From positions 181,483 through 243,233 of the forward strand of contig MNCI01003648.1 of the NCBI GenBank assembly GCA_015680685.1: DNA of 61,751 bases, written 5' to 3'. The DNA is from Gnetum montanum (lineage: Eukaryota > Streptophyta > Gnetopsida > Gnetales > Gnetaceae). The position numbers and the translations under genes are program-made. Position 1 is the stretch's first letter. Every line of letters begins with the position of its first letter. This document shows positions 23,154-34,431 of this stretch, piece after piece. The notes beneath the pieces were generated by a model, which saw only the letters and a list, made by a program, of their open reading frames with translations, was not told the DNA's origin and did no database searches.

Positions 23154-26100
23154 ATGGATTCTGCATACACAACCACAGCCGCCATGATTACCACTGACTC
23201 GGGTGCCACATTTGTGAATCCCATCGCCGTCATCGGACCAGCCTCTGGTGTTATAGGACCTCAGGGACCATCGCGTCGTTCATTGAGGTTACAGGGCAAA
23301 GATCCTGTATTCACCGTCGTGACGCCTGAGGAATATAATTTCATTTGCGTCAAGATTTAGGCAAAGCTTGCTCTCAGTCGAGCCGAGATTGAAGCAAAAA
23401 GAAACTTTGAGCTGATCCACAGAGGGGGTCAAGATTTCACCCCTACCGCCTACAACATCATCCCCCTGACAGAACATTACCATGAAATCATAACACAATT
23501 GGTCATGGCTAGGAGCCAGGCTACACAGTCTAAGCTGAAACCTCAGAACAGGGAAGAAGAGAAAGATGAACTTGCAGCCCAGTCTGAACATTCATACCAC
23601 ACTCTTAGTCCCCATACGTACATAAATCCCCTATTTAGCCTCACGGGAGAAGCCGCCCACCTTAATCCATCCATGACCACTCAAACTCACATTCCTGTCA
23701 TCCCGCAGGTCACTATGCAATCGTCTGTCCTGCAGGTGCAAATACTGCCCCAAAATAACATGGGGGTGGTCTCGTCACCGTGCGTACTCAGTATTCCGTT
23801 AGTGCTGCTTGCGTCCACTGCACCCTATTACATCCTTCAAGTGCAACCCCACGCCGTGCTTACGACCCGCCCGGTAGAAAATCTGGTGCAATCCTTCTCG
23901 TTGCCACCCCCTGCAAGGCAACCCACTGGTCAGTCACAGCAATCCGTTCAACAGCCCACGGCTGGTCAGTGGATCCTGCCTATTTCACATAATCAGTCCG
24001 CATTATATGGTATGCAACCCTTAGCCGCACCCACTATGCATGTCTCACAATATCCTCACAATCTCTACCCTGCACATCCGATGGCGGCCAATCCCTCTGC
24101 TCAACCTGGTGGGTGGTGGCTTCCACAGGCTGCTCCGTCCGCAGGGATAGCCCCCGTAGCACCGCCCGTCAGCCAAACCATCGCACAATTCCCATTGCCT
24201 AGCATAGTTCTTTCAGGTCAACCCCCTACTCCTCCTGCATAGACATCTTCATCAATAGGTTTAGATCAAGCTTTCTTACTTATTCAGACCCTCACTGAAG
24301 AGGTTAGACGCCTTAAGGCTGCTGACTCTGACACTATACAGATCATGGATTTCTATCAGGATGATCCCATTAGTCCAGCAGTCCCCATGCTGTCGTTGCC
24401 CCCGGGAATGTCCTTACCCCATTTCACTAAATATAATGGGGAGGGAGATCCCAACGCTCACCTGGTCATCTTCAGATCTGAATCCTTGTTGTTACAGCAA
24501 TGGCCTCACACAATCATCTATGTCTTTGCAACGTCTCTGGCAGGGAAAGCTTTGGATTGGTATCGAGCCCTCCCTTGCTCTTCCATCTCAACCTTGGAAG
24601 AGCTCTTGACGCAATTCGTGACTTGTTTTAAATACAACCTAAAGCCAGAGGTCACATTAGGTTAACTTATGGGAGTGAAACAAGACCCGCTCGAACCAGT
24701 CCAAAAGTTTATACAGCGATGGAGTGCTACTTTGAACGAAATCCGTGAGCCAATCGCGGAGGCCCATTTGCTGGCCATCTTCAAAGGAGCAGTTAACAAC
24801 TTCATCAAGTCTAAGCTGTATTACCTTTCCCCTAGCTCCTTACATCAGGCCTTTGCTCAAACTAAGAGCATCTAGGATGCTGCAGAGGCCAGCAAAGACC
24901 CGGCGTATGTCACCTATAAAAATGCTAACAACAAGGGCAAGGATAAAGGTAAAACAACAACAACAACGGTAGCTACACTGGCTGAAGGTGCTAAGAACAA
25001 GAACAAGAAGGCACCCACAGCGTCTCCCGAGACCACGGCTAGTGCGAGCAGCACCAGTCAAGACACATCTGCCGCTAAAAAGCCCCCGCAGCCAAAACCA
25101 AACTTTGAGCGTAAAGATCGCTCAAAGTATATAGCCCTACCTGCAAAACATTCGAAACTATTGAAACAACTATTAGGGGCAGGATACATTCAGACTAAGA
25201 AGGTATCCGAAGAAGCTCTGAAGCGTCATAGGCGTCATTCTGAACTGCTGAAGAATCCTTCTTTAGCCCTACCTAACGAACCACCAGTTTCGAAGTCTTT
25301 CAGGCTGGACCGTTGCTGTGACTACCACCAATTATGTGGTCATGACACAGATTACTGCTAGGCATTGAAAGACGACATTCAACGCACGATCGACGATGGT
25401 TCTCTGAAACTAGATAGCAGTAGTCCAACACATCCCGAAAACTAGGTGTTGCACGTGTACAAGGATCCGTTAAACGCAAATAACGCACCGTACACAATCA
25501 ACGTGGTAAGTACGGACGGTGAGAGGAAGGTACTACCCAAACAACCTTTTGTTTTACGTGTGCCTACCAGTTCACCGCGGGGGACAGGCTTTTCACCGGT
25601 AGCCAGTGGCATCTCAAGGCTGCCCTTTGTCATTCGGGCGCCTTCTCTAGATTTAACTCAGCCTCACACTAATAGTAAAGCCGCAGCCATGTCCGCGCCT
25701 ACATCTAAAGCGCCCTTCATCCTCAGAGTACCAAAACCTCTTGCTTCCCCTTTTACGCAGGGGCAAACCTCTAACCAAGGCCATCCATCGCCATCCAATA
25801 AACAAAGGGAGGGAGACGCGTCAGTCAACGCCGCTAAAAACCATACTATGCTAGGCTTCGCTAAGCCTAGGCCCGTGGCCTCTGTCCCTGCATCTACGCC
25901 TTCTGGGCAAGACAAGGGTACAGAAACACAGCCACCTCCCCTCGGCAGGAAGAAAAAAAATCCTTCGACTGATGCCGTTCCGCCTCGGGAGATTCGTCTC
26001 TTGGGACGAATGGAAGATGACAGAGGGGACAAACAAGCCAGCTGTGAACGGGATCTCCTCGATGTGTTTACACAGGTCAAACAAGCTCTGAAACAAAAAA

Positions 26101-26280
26101 ATACAATGCTGAGCCTCTATGACCTGCTCATGACGTCTCAAAAACACCGTGAGGCCATGGTCCGTATGCTGACATCCATACCTGTGGATGAAAGCTTACC
26201 AGCGGAGGAGGAAGTGATACACGCTGTCATGTTTCTCTCTGATGCTGAGCGACCTAAACCTACCTCGTTGACCTTTCATG
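23154..26280 (+). pseudogene. Element D gag and gag-pro linker (stops, no frameshift)
   Basis: Starts at ATG 23154 (MDSAYTTTAAM). The N-terminal part holds a basic RRSLRLQGKDP motif, then a Pro/Gln-rich region (23600-24240). The capsid domain is at about 24345-24870 (FYQDDPISPAVP; LPHFTKYNGEGDPNAHL; LAGKALDWYRALPCSSI; EPVQKFIQRW), matching the plant Retrotrans_gag fold. A knuckle CDYHQLCGHDTDYC (C-x2-H-x4-H-x4-C) ends at 25358. The linker has three PF-[VI]-[IL]-R-[VA]-P repeats. In-frame stops sit at 23358, 24240, 24663, 24873, 25359 and 25443 (first base); five of six are TAG, most easily from CAG. The frame is otherwise open, so gag was intact recently relative to insertion. Element F carries the homologous gag. 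Confidence 0.88.
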
Positions 26281-26930
26281 ACGAATCCATTAAAGATGAT
26301 CCTAAGAAAGGTCAAATAACAACTAAACCCATGTTTATCACCATCCGGGTTGATCAATATCGAATCCGGAGGGTACACATTGACGATGGTGCGGCTACAA
26401 ATGTCATCCCTTATCTCATCCTGGATAGGTTGGGTCTGGTCAACCAGATCAGTCCCACAACAACAACGTGCGTAAAGTCGTTCAACGGAGCACGGGTTCA
26501 AGTCAAGGGGACGGTGCACATCAAATTTGTGGCAGGGGATTAATTCCCAACAGATGCTACATTCCTCATTATTGAGGAGATGCTCGGTTTCAACTTAATC
26601 CTAGGGAGGTCCTGGCTAGCCCAACTGAGGGTGGTTTCGTCACCAATACATCAGGAAATACACCTGCCCTACGCAGGGGGGAGGTTGTAATACGCTTTGA
26701 CGAAATCACCCCCAAGACTGTCAATAATATCAAAGAAGAACGGGGTTCGAAGATAGAAACATCTGATGATCAAACCCATCCTCGAATCCCTGAACAAACC
26801 AAAACGAATAATGACAGTCTAGCCTAGGTTGACCTACCATTTCAGGACGGTGGTATGGAAGAGTCAGGCCACAAATCTCCCTGCCCTTACGCATCACTGA
26901 ACGTAAAGGCCATCAAGAAACAATTGCGAA
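26281..26930 (+). pseudogene. Element D aspartic protease
   Basis: Same frame as gag up to a TAA at 26541-26543. The active-site block is VHIDDGAATNVIP (about 26375-26415) followed by LILDRLGLVNQI, and after the stop by LIIEEMLGFNLILGRSWLAQ, the conserved C-terminal GRSWL box of plant retrotransposon proteases. A frameshift at the G-run near 26676-26684 moves the tail (EVVIRFDEITPK) into another frame, which runs to about 26935 with one more TAG. The next sense-strand coding block (RT) starts 5.1 kb away, so pro and RT must be joined by splicing or were separated by insertion. Confidence 0.8.
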
Positions 26931-27177
26931 GTTAGCGATTGATCTGAGTGGCATTTACGCGCATCATCATATTTCCACTAGTTTTCCGCTTACGCTTATC
27001 AATTTCGTTGTCAGTCTTCTTTAACATATACATACGTATTTATGCTTTCTGTCTATTACGCTATTTACATTTCTCATTTTTATGCAATTTACGCTCTTTG
27101 ATTGCTATTAGTCACTTTAACGCAATTATGCAGAAATACACATTATTATCAATTACACTTCCAGACTTACGCAAATG

Positions 27178-27345
27178 GCCCGCAATAGCCTTAAACTAGT
27201 GGTGGCTCGCAACGGCCTAAAACTAGTGACAGCCCGCAATGGCCTTAAACTAGCAAAGACCCGCAATGGCCTAAAACTAATTCCCTGGTATCTTATGCAA
27301 ATGTTACACAATGGCCTACGATGGCCTTAAACCAACAATTCTATT
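27178..27345 (+). repeat. Short tandem repeat, unit about 30 bp, left flank of the antisense gene
   Basis: Four to six imperfect copies of CCCGCAATGGCCTTAAACTAG. A single related unit (ACGGTCTGAAATGACCTTAAACT) lies on the other side of the antisense gene near 31838-31860. Confidence 0.75.
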
Positions 27346-27520
27346 CCACAGCAACATAACTTATTCAAAACCTTTAACAACTACACTTACGCTTTGCAAA
27401 TAAAGACATAAAACTAAAAAAAGTAAATAACATTTAAAATTATACAGAAGACCTTATAGCCAGTCTTTCCAACATTCATATGATCATTGTTCAATCAATA
27501 AAAGCATGCATAAATCACAA

Positions 27521-30500
27521 TTACGCATCCTCCCTGGTGCCACTGTCACCCGTATCGCTCAGATCCAGCTCTAAGCCTAATGAATCATCCTCAAGTGGGC
27601 TGTCCCTTTTAGAAGGTATTCTTTCATGAGGAATGTCATCCCCACAAGGTCCTTGCTCTAACACCAACTCCACAGGAGGGCGCTCTTTGTTATTACGCTC
27701 CTCTCCCTGTACTCGCTCCTCACCCTATTCGCTTTCTCCATCCACTTCTTGTACCTATATACAGCAAATACATTAGCAAAAACTTGACAGCATAATCAGA
27801 AAATTTAGATTCAATAATGTTCAAACTTACTCGCAATGGTCCTACTTTTGCAGCAAAGGGGAGCTTTTCTAAACCGACCCATAGGCGCTGCATAATTTCA
27901 TCTTCAGTTAATTCAGACCATACTCCATTCCCCAGAGCAGTTCTAGCTTTCACCTTCCCCTTCTCCATACTAGTCCATCGAGGTGGTTCAGGGAAGAAAG
28001 TAGGGACGGTAGTCTCGCCCCCAGGAAGAGTAATCTCTCTTTCCGGAGACGCGCATACTGTCACTTACTCCTGAAACTTCTCGAAAGCCTTGGATGCGCC
28101 AATGACATCAAGGAATACCCGCAAGGATTGAGCTTCGACGGCAGAATCACGGTAATGCTGATGATAAGTGATACTTTCTCGCTTATACAGATGCTTATGC
28201 TCTTTTTCTTTCTGCCCCCACTCTTGCACACTTGCGCAGAAATCCTTCCAGTCTTGGCTTTTCTGAGCTAACAGCTCTATTTGCATCCTCTGCTCCACCA
28301 ACTCTCAACTCGTTTGCACACTGTTCCTGACTGCAGTCCAATAGCAAGAGTAATCAATAACAGCTGTACGCCAATCCTCTGCCCTCATTTCCCGCACTTG
28401 CAGGAATTCGCATCGCAATTTTAAGTCTCCGACCTCTTTGGCCAGAGACGCCTTTTCCCTTTTTGACCTCTGTAGCCTTTTCCAGAGGTCTTCATTGACA
28501 TTTTTACTCTCCCATAAGGAGCGAGTCGAGCGTAACGCACATTTACGCATCTCCTCATAAATGTTGCGTGGCACGACCGCCCCATCTGATGAAGGCTCCA
28601 CTATGTCCAAGTCAATGGGCTCTGTAGGGTCCCATCAAAGGCGAGCTCCTGATACCAAACAGTATCCAACGTAAGTAAAACTTTACAACTTTGTAATAAA
28701 ATAAGCCTATTATAGCTGCAACATACCAGCTCTAGGATCGACGCGCTCGAGACGCTCGATCATATCGTTGACAACGCCTTCCATGAAGGTAAACTTGTCA
28801 GGAAATTCTCGCCACGCTCTGCTTACAACGGCGGACGTGGATACATCTTCTTCATCTGTAGCGTAATTAAGTTAAAATTTCTACTTATTGACAAAATTCT
28901 TTAAAAATTCTAATACGCTAGGTACCTCTGCCTGTTACAATGGGAGGTGTGTCAACATTTTCCTCCTCCTCTCTCTCTTCATGCACAAGCGCCTATGCAT
29001 CACTTATTCTAACAGCTGGGGCCTCCTCTTCCAAAACTGGGGCCCCTTCTCCACGTCGTAATACCACCGCCCCTGTTTCAGGGGTCAACCGCTCTGCAGG
29101 CCTCATTGTTCATATCACATAACGCATTTAAACGATTCAAAATACACTGGATAGAGTTGCGTAATACAGTAATTGCCACAACTATGTCTTTACACTCACC
29201 AGGCGGAGGTTTACTCCGCTGAACTCTGACTTGCACAGTACGGCCTGTGCCACTTGCTGGTTCCACAGGGGCCTCGGTTAGCCGAGGCCATTTACGCTGA
29301 GTTAAAGTGTCTACAATTTCTGCCGCCAAGAATTTCCCCTGCGAAGCATCGCTAGTGTAAGTGGGAATCACCCCACCTACGCTGTCAAGGCCCCGTACTC
29401 GAGGCGCTGCCAAATCCCTTGTAGTTATAGACTGAGACTCGTTGATCCCCTTCGGGGGATCCTATCTTCGGGTAGTGCCGAAAATGTGGGCAATCCAAGG
29501 TTTGGATAGTTGATCTCGATCTTACTGTACCCAGACCCCATTCCTTTGGATAACCAAAAATTCGGTAAAATGCCGAAGGCAAGCTATGAAGAAGGTGAAA
29601 TGCACGTTGAAACGAGACTCAAGCTTCTGACGAAGCCTGATCATTTCAGTGCGTAACCCCTCAGCAAAATAGCTTGCCCAGTTGAACTAGGTCCCTTCCT
29701 CCATAACCTCCCACATAATACAGGTCTGTTCTATGGTAAAGAACCTCCCCTGCGAGAGTGTTTTGGGGAAAGCCCGGGCCCGGAACAAGGGATAAATCGT
29801 TTTGGCAATCTCTAGTTTGATCTTTTCACAAGGGATCCCCTTAGTCTCCTTCTTGGTCCCTAGCCACTCCTCCAACTCCTCCTGACACTTGAGGCTCCTC
29901 TTCGCTTTTTCCTCTATGGGAAGGCCATTAGAAGGGACGCCGAAGAGGTTTGCAAATAGCTGAGCGTCAATATCAAAATTTACACGTACGTGATGCACGC
30001 GTGTGCAAAAACGCTCAGCCCTCTCGCTGAAGGAGTTGACCAGGGTTAACATTTCACTGGTAGGAACATCAAGGGTTACGGCCAAAAATAAATGCATTAG
30101 CCTCGCTTCCCGCAGCTTGGAAACCAATGCAACTGGGGCCGCCGCATGGCCGAGCCAGCGTTGTGCCTCCTTGATGTCACCATAGCGGAAGAGGAGGGTA
30201 TTCACCTCGCGGTCGGAAATTGTAAGGGTAATCTCCCGGGATTCCCTGACTGAACAATGCAAGACACATGTCAAAAACATTATTACACAACATTCAAAAT
30301 TCATGATTACATACGCAACAATAAAATATGCAGTAATTTTACCAGGTCCAAATGGCAAAGGAAATGGAGAAAGTTTCCTCTACACGTCTGCGACGGTAAG
30401 GGGCGGGTCCAAAGTCCATTCTTCATATAACCACCCGAGATTCTGGCAATTCTGGAAGGAATCAACATAACGGCTGGGATACTCATGAATGTCGAAGGCA

Positions 30501-31570
30501 ATCTGCCCCATTACACCAGCGCATACATTGCTAGTCGAGGTAAATGCCTTTATCGCCATCTTGGTCCAAGTTAATGTATCATTATCACCTACTAACTTGT
30601 TCTCATGGATAAAAAACCTATATCATACGACGTATTCTTATCTTATGCTTTACAAATCCAGAAAATAGACACATAATGACTATATCGCCAACAAAAACAA
30701 CTTACCCGCCCGAATAATACACTGTGCCTGGTGGGTTCTGGAAGTAAGTCAAGATATGATGGGCCATGAACAAAGTATTGTACACATGGTAACAGCTAAA
30801 CTGGCCCATTTCCCAGATCCAACTTAAGCACCTCAACCCTCTGGCGCTAAGTTCACGATCCTGGGGACAAACAGTGTCGATAGCCACGTCTGTCAAGAAA
30901 GCCAAGATTCTCTGCATTGAACCCACTAACAGGTGTTCCAAAATGGCGCCAGCAATATCTCCCGACAGGTGTGACCATACAATAATGCTGTAGTTACGCA
31001 GTAAAAACTGCAAAAACTCCAGCGCACCCTTTCGGAACCATATGGCCCTCCCATGCAACCGAGTCTGAGGGGGAGGAACATTAGGTACGATCGGGTTTAT
31101 ACAGCATAAAACCCCGACTATATCTAAGACGAGTAAGACGGGTTTTAACATGATACTGTACAAAGAAAATAATAAACACATTAACGTCTAGATTCAGATT
31201 TGCATGCTTAAATTATAGAAAATCTGCAAATTACAGTTAGTTATTCATGCCGAAATCGCCTAAACCCTTGCAACAGTACAAGGTTTATCCTTGACAATGC
31301 CGATAGACGCAATCCTATTGTATAAACCCTTGTTTTAACGCAAGGTCTATAGTCTAAAACTCTAATTTACGCAGACGACGCTACAAGAATAAACACTATA
31401 AAAAGGAGACATATCATTAAAAACAATGCAAATAAGCAAGGGATGGCCTACTGATTCAAAGGCGTAATGTCTCTCACTTCGACCATGGCCTGTGAGGCAC
31501 GCTGCAGGCTCCCTTGTACTTCGTCAATCTTGGCCAACTTGGCGTTCTTCCCTCTTACTTTTGGTGCCAT
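27521..31570 (-). pseudogene. Antisense eight-exon gene inside element D (about 1080 codons, disabled by stops)
   Basis: I resolve eight exons: 31452-31570, 30706-31155, 30343-30617, 29200-30249, 28926-29093, 28727-28855, 27831-28648, 27521-27754. All seven introns (70-296 nt) are GT-AG and every junction keeps the frame from ATG (31568-31570, MAPKVRGKNAKLAKIDEV) to TAA (27521-27523, REDA-stop). Residues about 43-225 look like an FCP1/NIF-type HAD domain. Exon 4 is a helical domain of unknown family (LREARLMHLFLAVTLDVP; FANLFGVPSNGLPIEEKAK). Exon 5 is acidic; exon 7 has a coiled coil (KRLQRSKREKASLAKEVGDL). In-frame stops at 30380, 29687, 28993, 28635, 28305, 28065 and 27725 mostly fit CAG-to-TAG or CGA-to-TGA. 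Two further stops in exon 4 fall in a possible extra in-frame intron (29418-29525). No frameshift is needed anywhere. Function unknown. Confidence 0.72.
30560..31155 (-). other. FCP1/NIF-like HAD domain in the antisense gene, catalytic residues lost
   Basis: The minus strand gives PVLLVLDIVGVL (family motif I, D-x-[DN]-G-x-[LT], here D-x-V), then GRAIWFRKGALEFLQFLL, then NYSIIVWSHLSGD (motif II, hydrophobic then W-[ST]), and, after about 60 residues, YNTLFMAHHILTYFQNPP, where the family has an N-T-L-x-x-D-D-S-P block before N-P-P. After the intron the sequence continues GFFIHENKLVGDNDTL, matching the D-N-x-L region. The nucleophile Asp and N-P-P survive, but the second motif I residue and the D-D pair are gone, so phosphatase activity is unlikely. 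The match is from memory of the plant family, not a search. Confidence 0.55.
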
Positions 31571-31711
31571 TGTTGCAGTTCTAACATCTTCACACCTTCA
31601 CGCTTTCACAAGTAACACACTCCAATCTTTCGCTCTTCCTCTTTCTCTCTGTAATGGCTAAGAATTCAAATTCACAAGGGCCAATAGCTTGTTTTCAATG
31701 AGAACTGCTTA

Positions 31712-31718
31712 CTTATAT
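31712..31718 (-). promoter_or_regulatory. TATA box candidate for the antisense gene
   Basis: The minus strand reads GCATATAAGTAAG about 145 nt upstream of the ATG, followed by a GA-rich leader (AGAGAGAAAGAGGAAGAGCG). Spacing suits a start site near 31685 and a leader of roughly 115 nt. Confidence 0.4.
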
Positions 31719-32029
31719 GCGAAATTAACCGATTTGACGCCCGATTTCAACGAGACTTACCCAAATATTGGTGTCAGTATGAGCTGGAACCCAAAAATCA
31801 AGCCATTAATTGAAACAGATATCGCACGCATTACGGTCTGAAATGACCTTAAACTACTGTATCTTATCTCCTCGTAATCAGGTCGCATTGATTATAGGTT
31901 GTTCACAGAATTTGAAAATCAGTTAGTTTTTTTACGCATGATAACATCACATCACATCCTCTTAGACTAAACCAAGCATTATTCGTTAAATACTTATCCC
32001 ATCAAACTTAGCATCTTTCTAATTACTTT

Positions 32030-32049
32030 CGTATTTGACGATTTTGCAG
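32030..32049 (+). promoter_or_regulatory. Sense-strand splice acceptor before RT
   Basis: A pyrimidine-rich stretch and GATTTTGCAG end at 32049, just before the RT frame (ATG 32062, reached from GAC at 32050 through one TGA likely from CGA). Ogre elements are known to splice an intron between pro and RT; this site is at the right place. I could not identify the matching donor near 26935. Confidence 0.45.
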
Positions 32050-33790
32050 GACAATTGACAAATGGATGAAACTTTATCTGCGCTCCTAGTTTTAACAGGT
32101 CCATACTGGAGAGTAGTTAGGCAATTCAATTTTACACTAGTAGAAACTGACCCTTTCCTCGATGACATAACCATAGCCACATCGGAAGCGTCTCCAGAAT
32201 GGCCAGGACAATCGATGTGCACGCTAGACCTGGAGGCTAGAGACATAATCGAAGACCCCCTCAATGAGGTTTCTGTCGTTACACATAGAGGTGAGTCCAG
32301 AATTCTTAAGATTAGTTCTCTACTAGACCAGAAAATGCATGACACTATAAAACAGGTCCTCCAGGACAATGTCACAGTATTTGCATGGTCATACGAAGAC
32401 ATGCCGGGACTAGATCCAAAGTTAATTCAACATAACATAATCCTAGACCCGCATATCAAAGCGATTAAGAAAAAAGCATGAAAAATCAAACCAGAGATCG
32501 CGTTAGCAGTGCGTGATGAGATCACCAAACTGTATCATGCTGGTTTCATCCATGTGGTCGATTACTCGGATTGGGTATCTAACATTGTAGTTGTCCCAAA
32601 GAAGACCGGAAGCATACACATCTGTATAGACTTCCGAGATTTAAACAAGGCCACAATCAAGGATAATTTTCCACTATCGAGTATCGACCAACTAGTCGAT
32701 ACAACAGCTGGGCATGCGCTTCTATCCTTCATGGATGATTTTTCAGGCTATAATTAAATTCTCATCAACCCAGAACATCAATTGATCACAACGTTCATGA
32801 CGCCCTGGGGTACCTTTTGCTATACCATGATGCCTTTTGGCTTGAAAAATGCCAGAGCGACGTATCAACGGGCTATGACATACATCTTTAGTGATTGCCT
32901 CCTAGGAAGACTGAACGATTATGTTGATGATATAGCTGTTAAGTCTATGAAATCAGAAGATCATTCAAAGGACCTGGAGTTAGTACTTAAAAGATGTTCC
33001 AAATACGACCTCCGGCTCAACCCAAAGAAGTGCATATTCGGAGTCAAAACTGGATGCATGCTAGTGTTTGTGGTTTCAGAAACTAGCATACGAGTAGATC
33101 TTGATAAGGTTAAAGCCATTGTCAAGTTAACGCCTCCCACAGATCTCAAGTAATTACGCGGGTTACAAGGACGATTACAGTTTATCAGGTGGTTCATCTC
33201 AAGGTTAACAGATAAACTACACCCTATGCAGCATCTCCTTAAGAAAGGTGTTAATTTTGAGTGGACAGACGATTACCAGCATGCGTTTGACAGCCTAAAA
33301 TAGGAACTTCAACGCTTGCCAACGGTATTCCCGCCACAAAGGGATCAGCCGTTCTACATTTACCTTGCGACCTCGGACGTAGCCTTAGCTGCATTACTTT
33401 GTCAAAAGAGAAGCGATGGGTCAGAAGTACCCATCTACTACTTGAGTCATGCTCTATGTGCATATGAAACGAGGTACAACAAAGTAGAGCATAACTGCTT
33501 AGCGTTAGTATTTACGCTCAAGAAGTGTAGACATTATCTTTTCCGTAGCCAAGTTAACATCATCTGTAAAGATAATATCCTTAGGGCCATTACGCATAAT
33601 CTATACGAAAGTAGTAAAATAGCTCGTTGGAAAGCTATCACGGCAGAGTTCGATCTGCATTACATCGGTCAATCTTCTATGAAAGACCAAGCGATAGTTG
33701 ACCAATTAGTAACATCGTCTATTGACAGTCAGGAAACCATAGAGCCTGAGTTTCCAAATGAACATGTACATAGCTTAAGCCTTGTCCTAA
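32050..33790 (+). pseudogene. Element D reverse transcriptase and first RNase H (stops only)
   Basis: One frame runs through RT: VFAWSYEDMPGLDP, KLYHAGFIHVVDYSDWVSN, VCIDFRDLN-type box (ICIDFRDLNKAT, about 32620), FMDDFSGYN, WGTFCYTMMPFGLKNA and the intact active site YVDD at 32920-32931. The connection and first RNase H follow (FYIYLATSDVALAALLCQ; YNKVEHNCLALVFTLKK). That RNase H lacks the usual first catalytic Asp context, as in Tat elements, whose native RNase H has degenerated. Stops at 32479 (TGA), 32755 (TAA), 33151 (TAA) and 33301 (TAG) are all compatible with C-to-T at Arg or Gln codons. No frameshift is present. Confidence 0.88.
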
Positions 33791-34430
33791 CAGGCCCCGA
33801 AGCAATGTTATATTTTGATAGAGCTTCAACCGTTTGAAGCGGCAGTGCCGCCACAGTTATTACGCTATCACCTAAGGATGTNCGAAGCGGCAGTGCCGCC
33901 ACAGTTATTACGCTATCACCTAAGGATGTGCGTCTTCATGCTTATCGCTTGACCTTTCCCTGTACGAACAATGTGGCAAAGTACGAGGGGCTTCTCAGGG
34001 GATTATTAACTGCTAGAGAACTCGATGTTCGACACCTGGCAATTAGGGGTGATTCGATGCTCATTATAAATCAGATCACAGGAGTCTACGCTTGCAAGGC
34101 TGCACATTTACAGCCCTACTGCAATATGGCTAAAGATCTTCTGAAGCGGTTCACGACCATCGATGCCCAACACATGCCACGAAATGATAACACACTAGCC
34201 GATGCACTAGCTACACTGGCTTTAAATATGCCATCACATCTGTTCGACACTTGTCCTACTTTAATAACAGATTGTATAGGTCCTATCATTCAGGCGATGC
34301 AAATATCTTCACTGCATGAGGATAGCACGCTAGAGTGGTATGACAACATCAAAACTTACCTCTTGCAAGGCAAGCCACCGCACAAATTAACACGCGTGCA
34401 GAAAGATGCAATCCATAAGCGAGCTAGGTA
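33791..34430 (+). pseudogene. Element D second, archaeal-type RNase H (Tat hallmark)
   Basis: Motifs run YFDRAS (first Asp), CTNNVAKYEGLLRGLLTA (normally NN-x-AE-Y; the catalytic Glu is Lys here), LAIRGDSMLIINQITG (Asp), and MPRNDNTLADALATLA (last Asp). A second RNase H of this type after the native one is established as a feature of the Tat lineage. The frame is the same as RT but contains a TGA at 33835 and an in-frame 48-bp duplication with an unknown base at 33882. The Glu-to-Lys change would disable it. Confidence 0.82.
33833..33929. repeat. 48-bp tandem duplication containing an N
   Basis: GAAGCGGCAGTGCCGCCACA and the following 26 bases occur at 33836-33881 and again at 33884-33929, separated by NC. 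The first copy has a TGA where the second has CGA. This is probably an assembly join rather than biology. Confidence 0.85.
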
Positions 34431-34431
34431 G

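Noticed and set aside
25664-26147. Minus-strand frames opposite D gag-pro
   Set aside because: They overlap well-supported sense coding sequence and have no splice-phase structure like the antisense gene at 27521-31570.
29462-29525. A 64-nt intron in exon 4 ending at AGATAG
   Set aside because: Splicing there would shift the frame into a stop; the 108-nt alternative keeps the frame.
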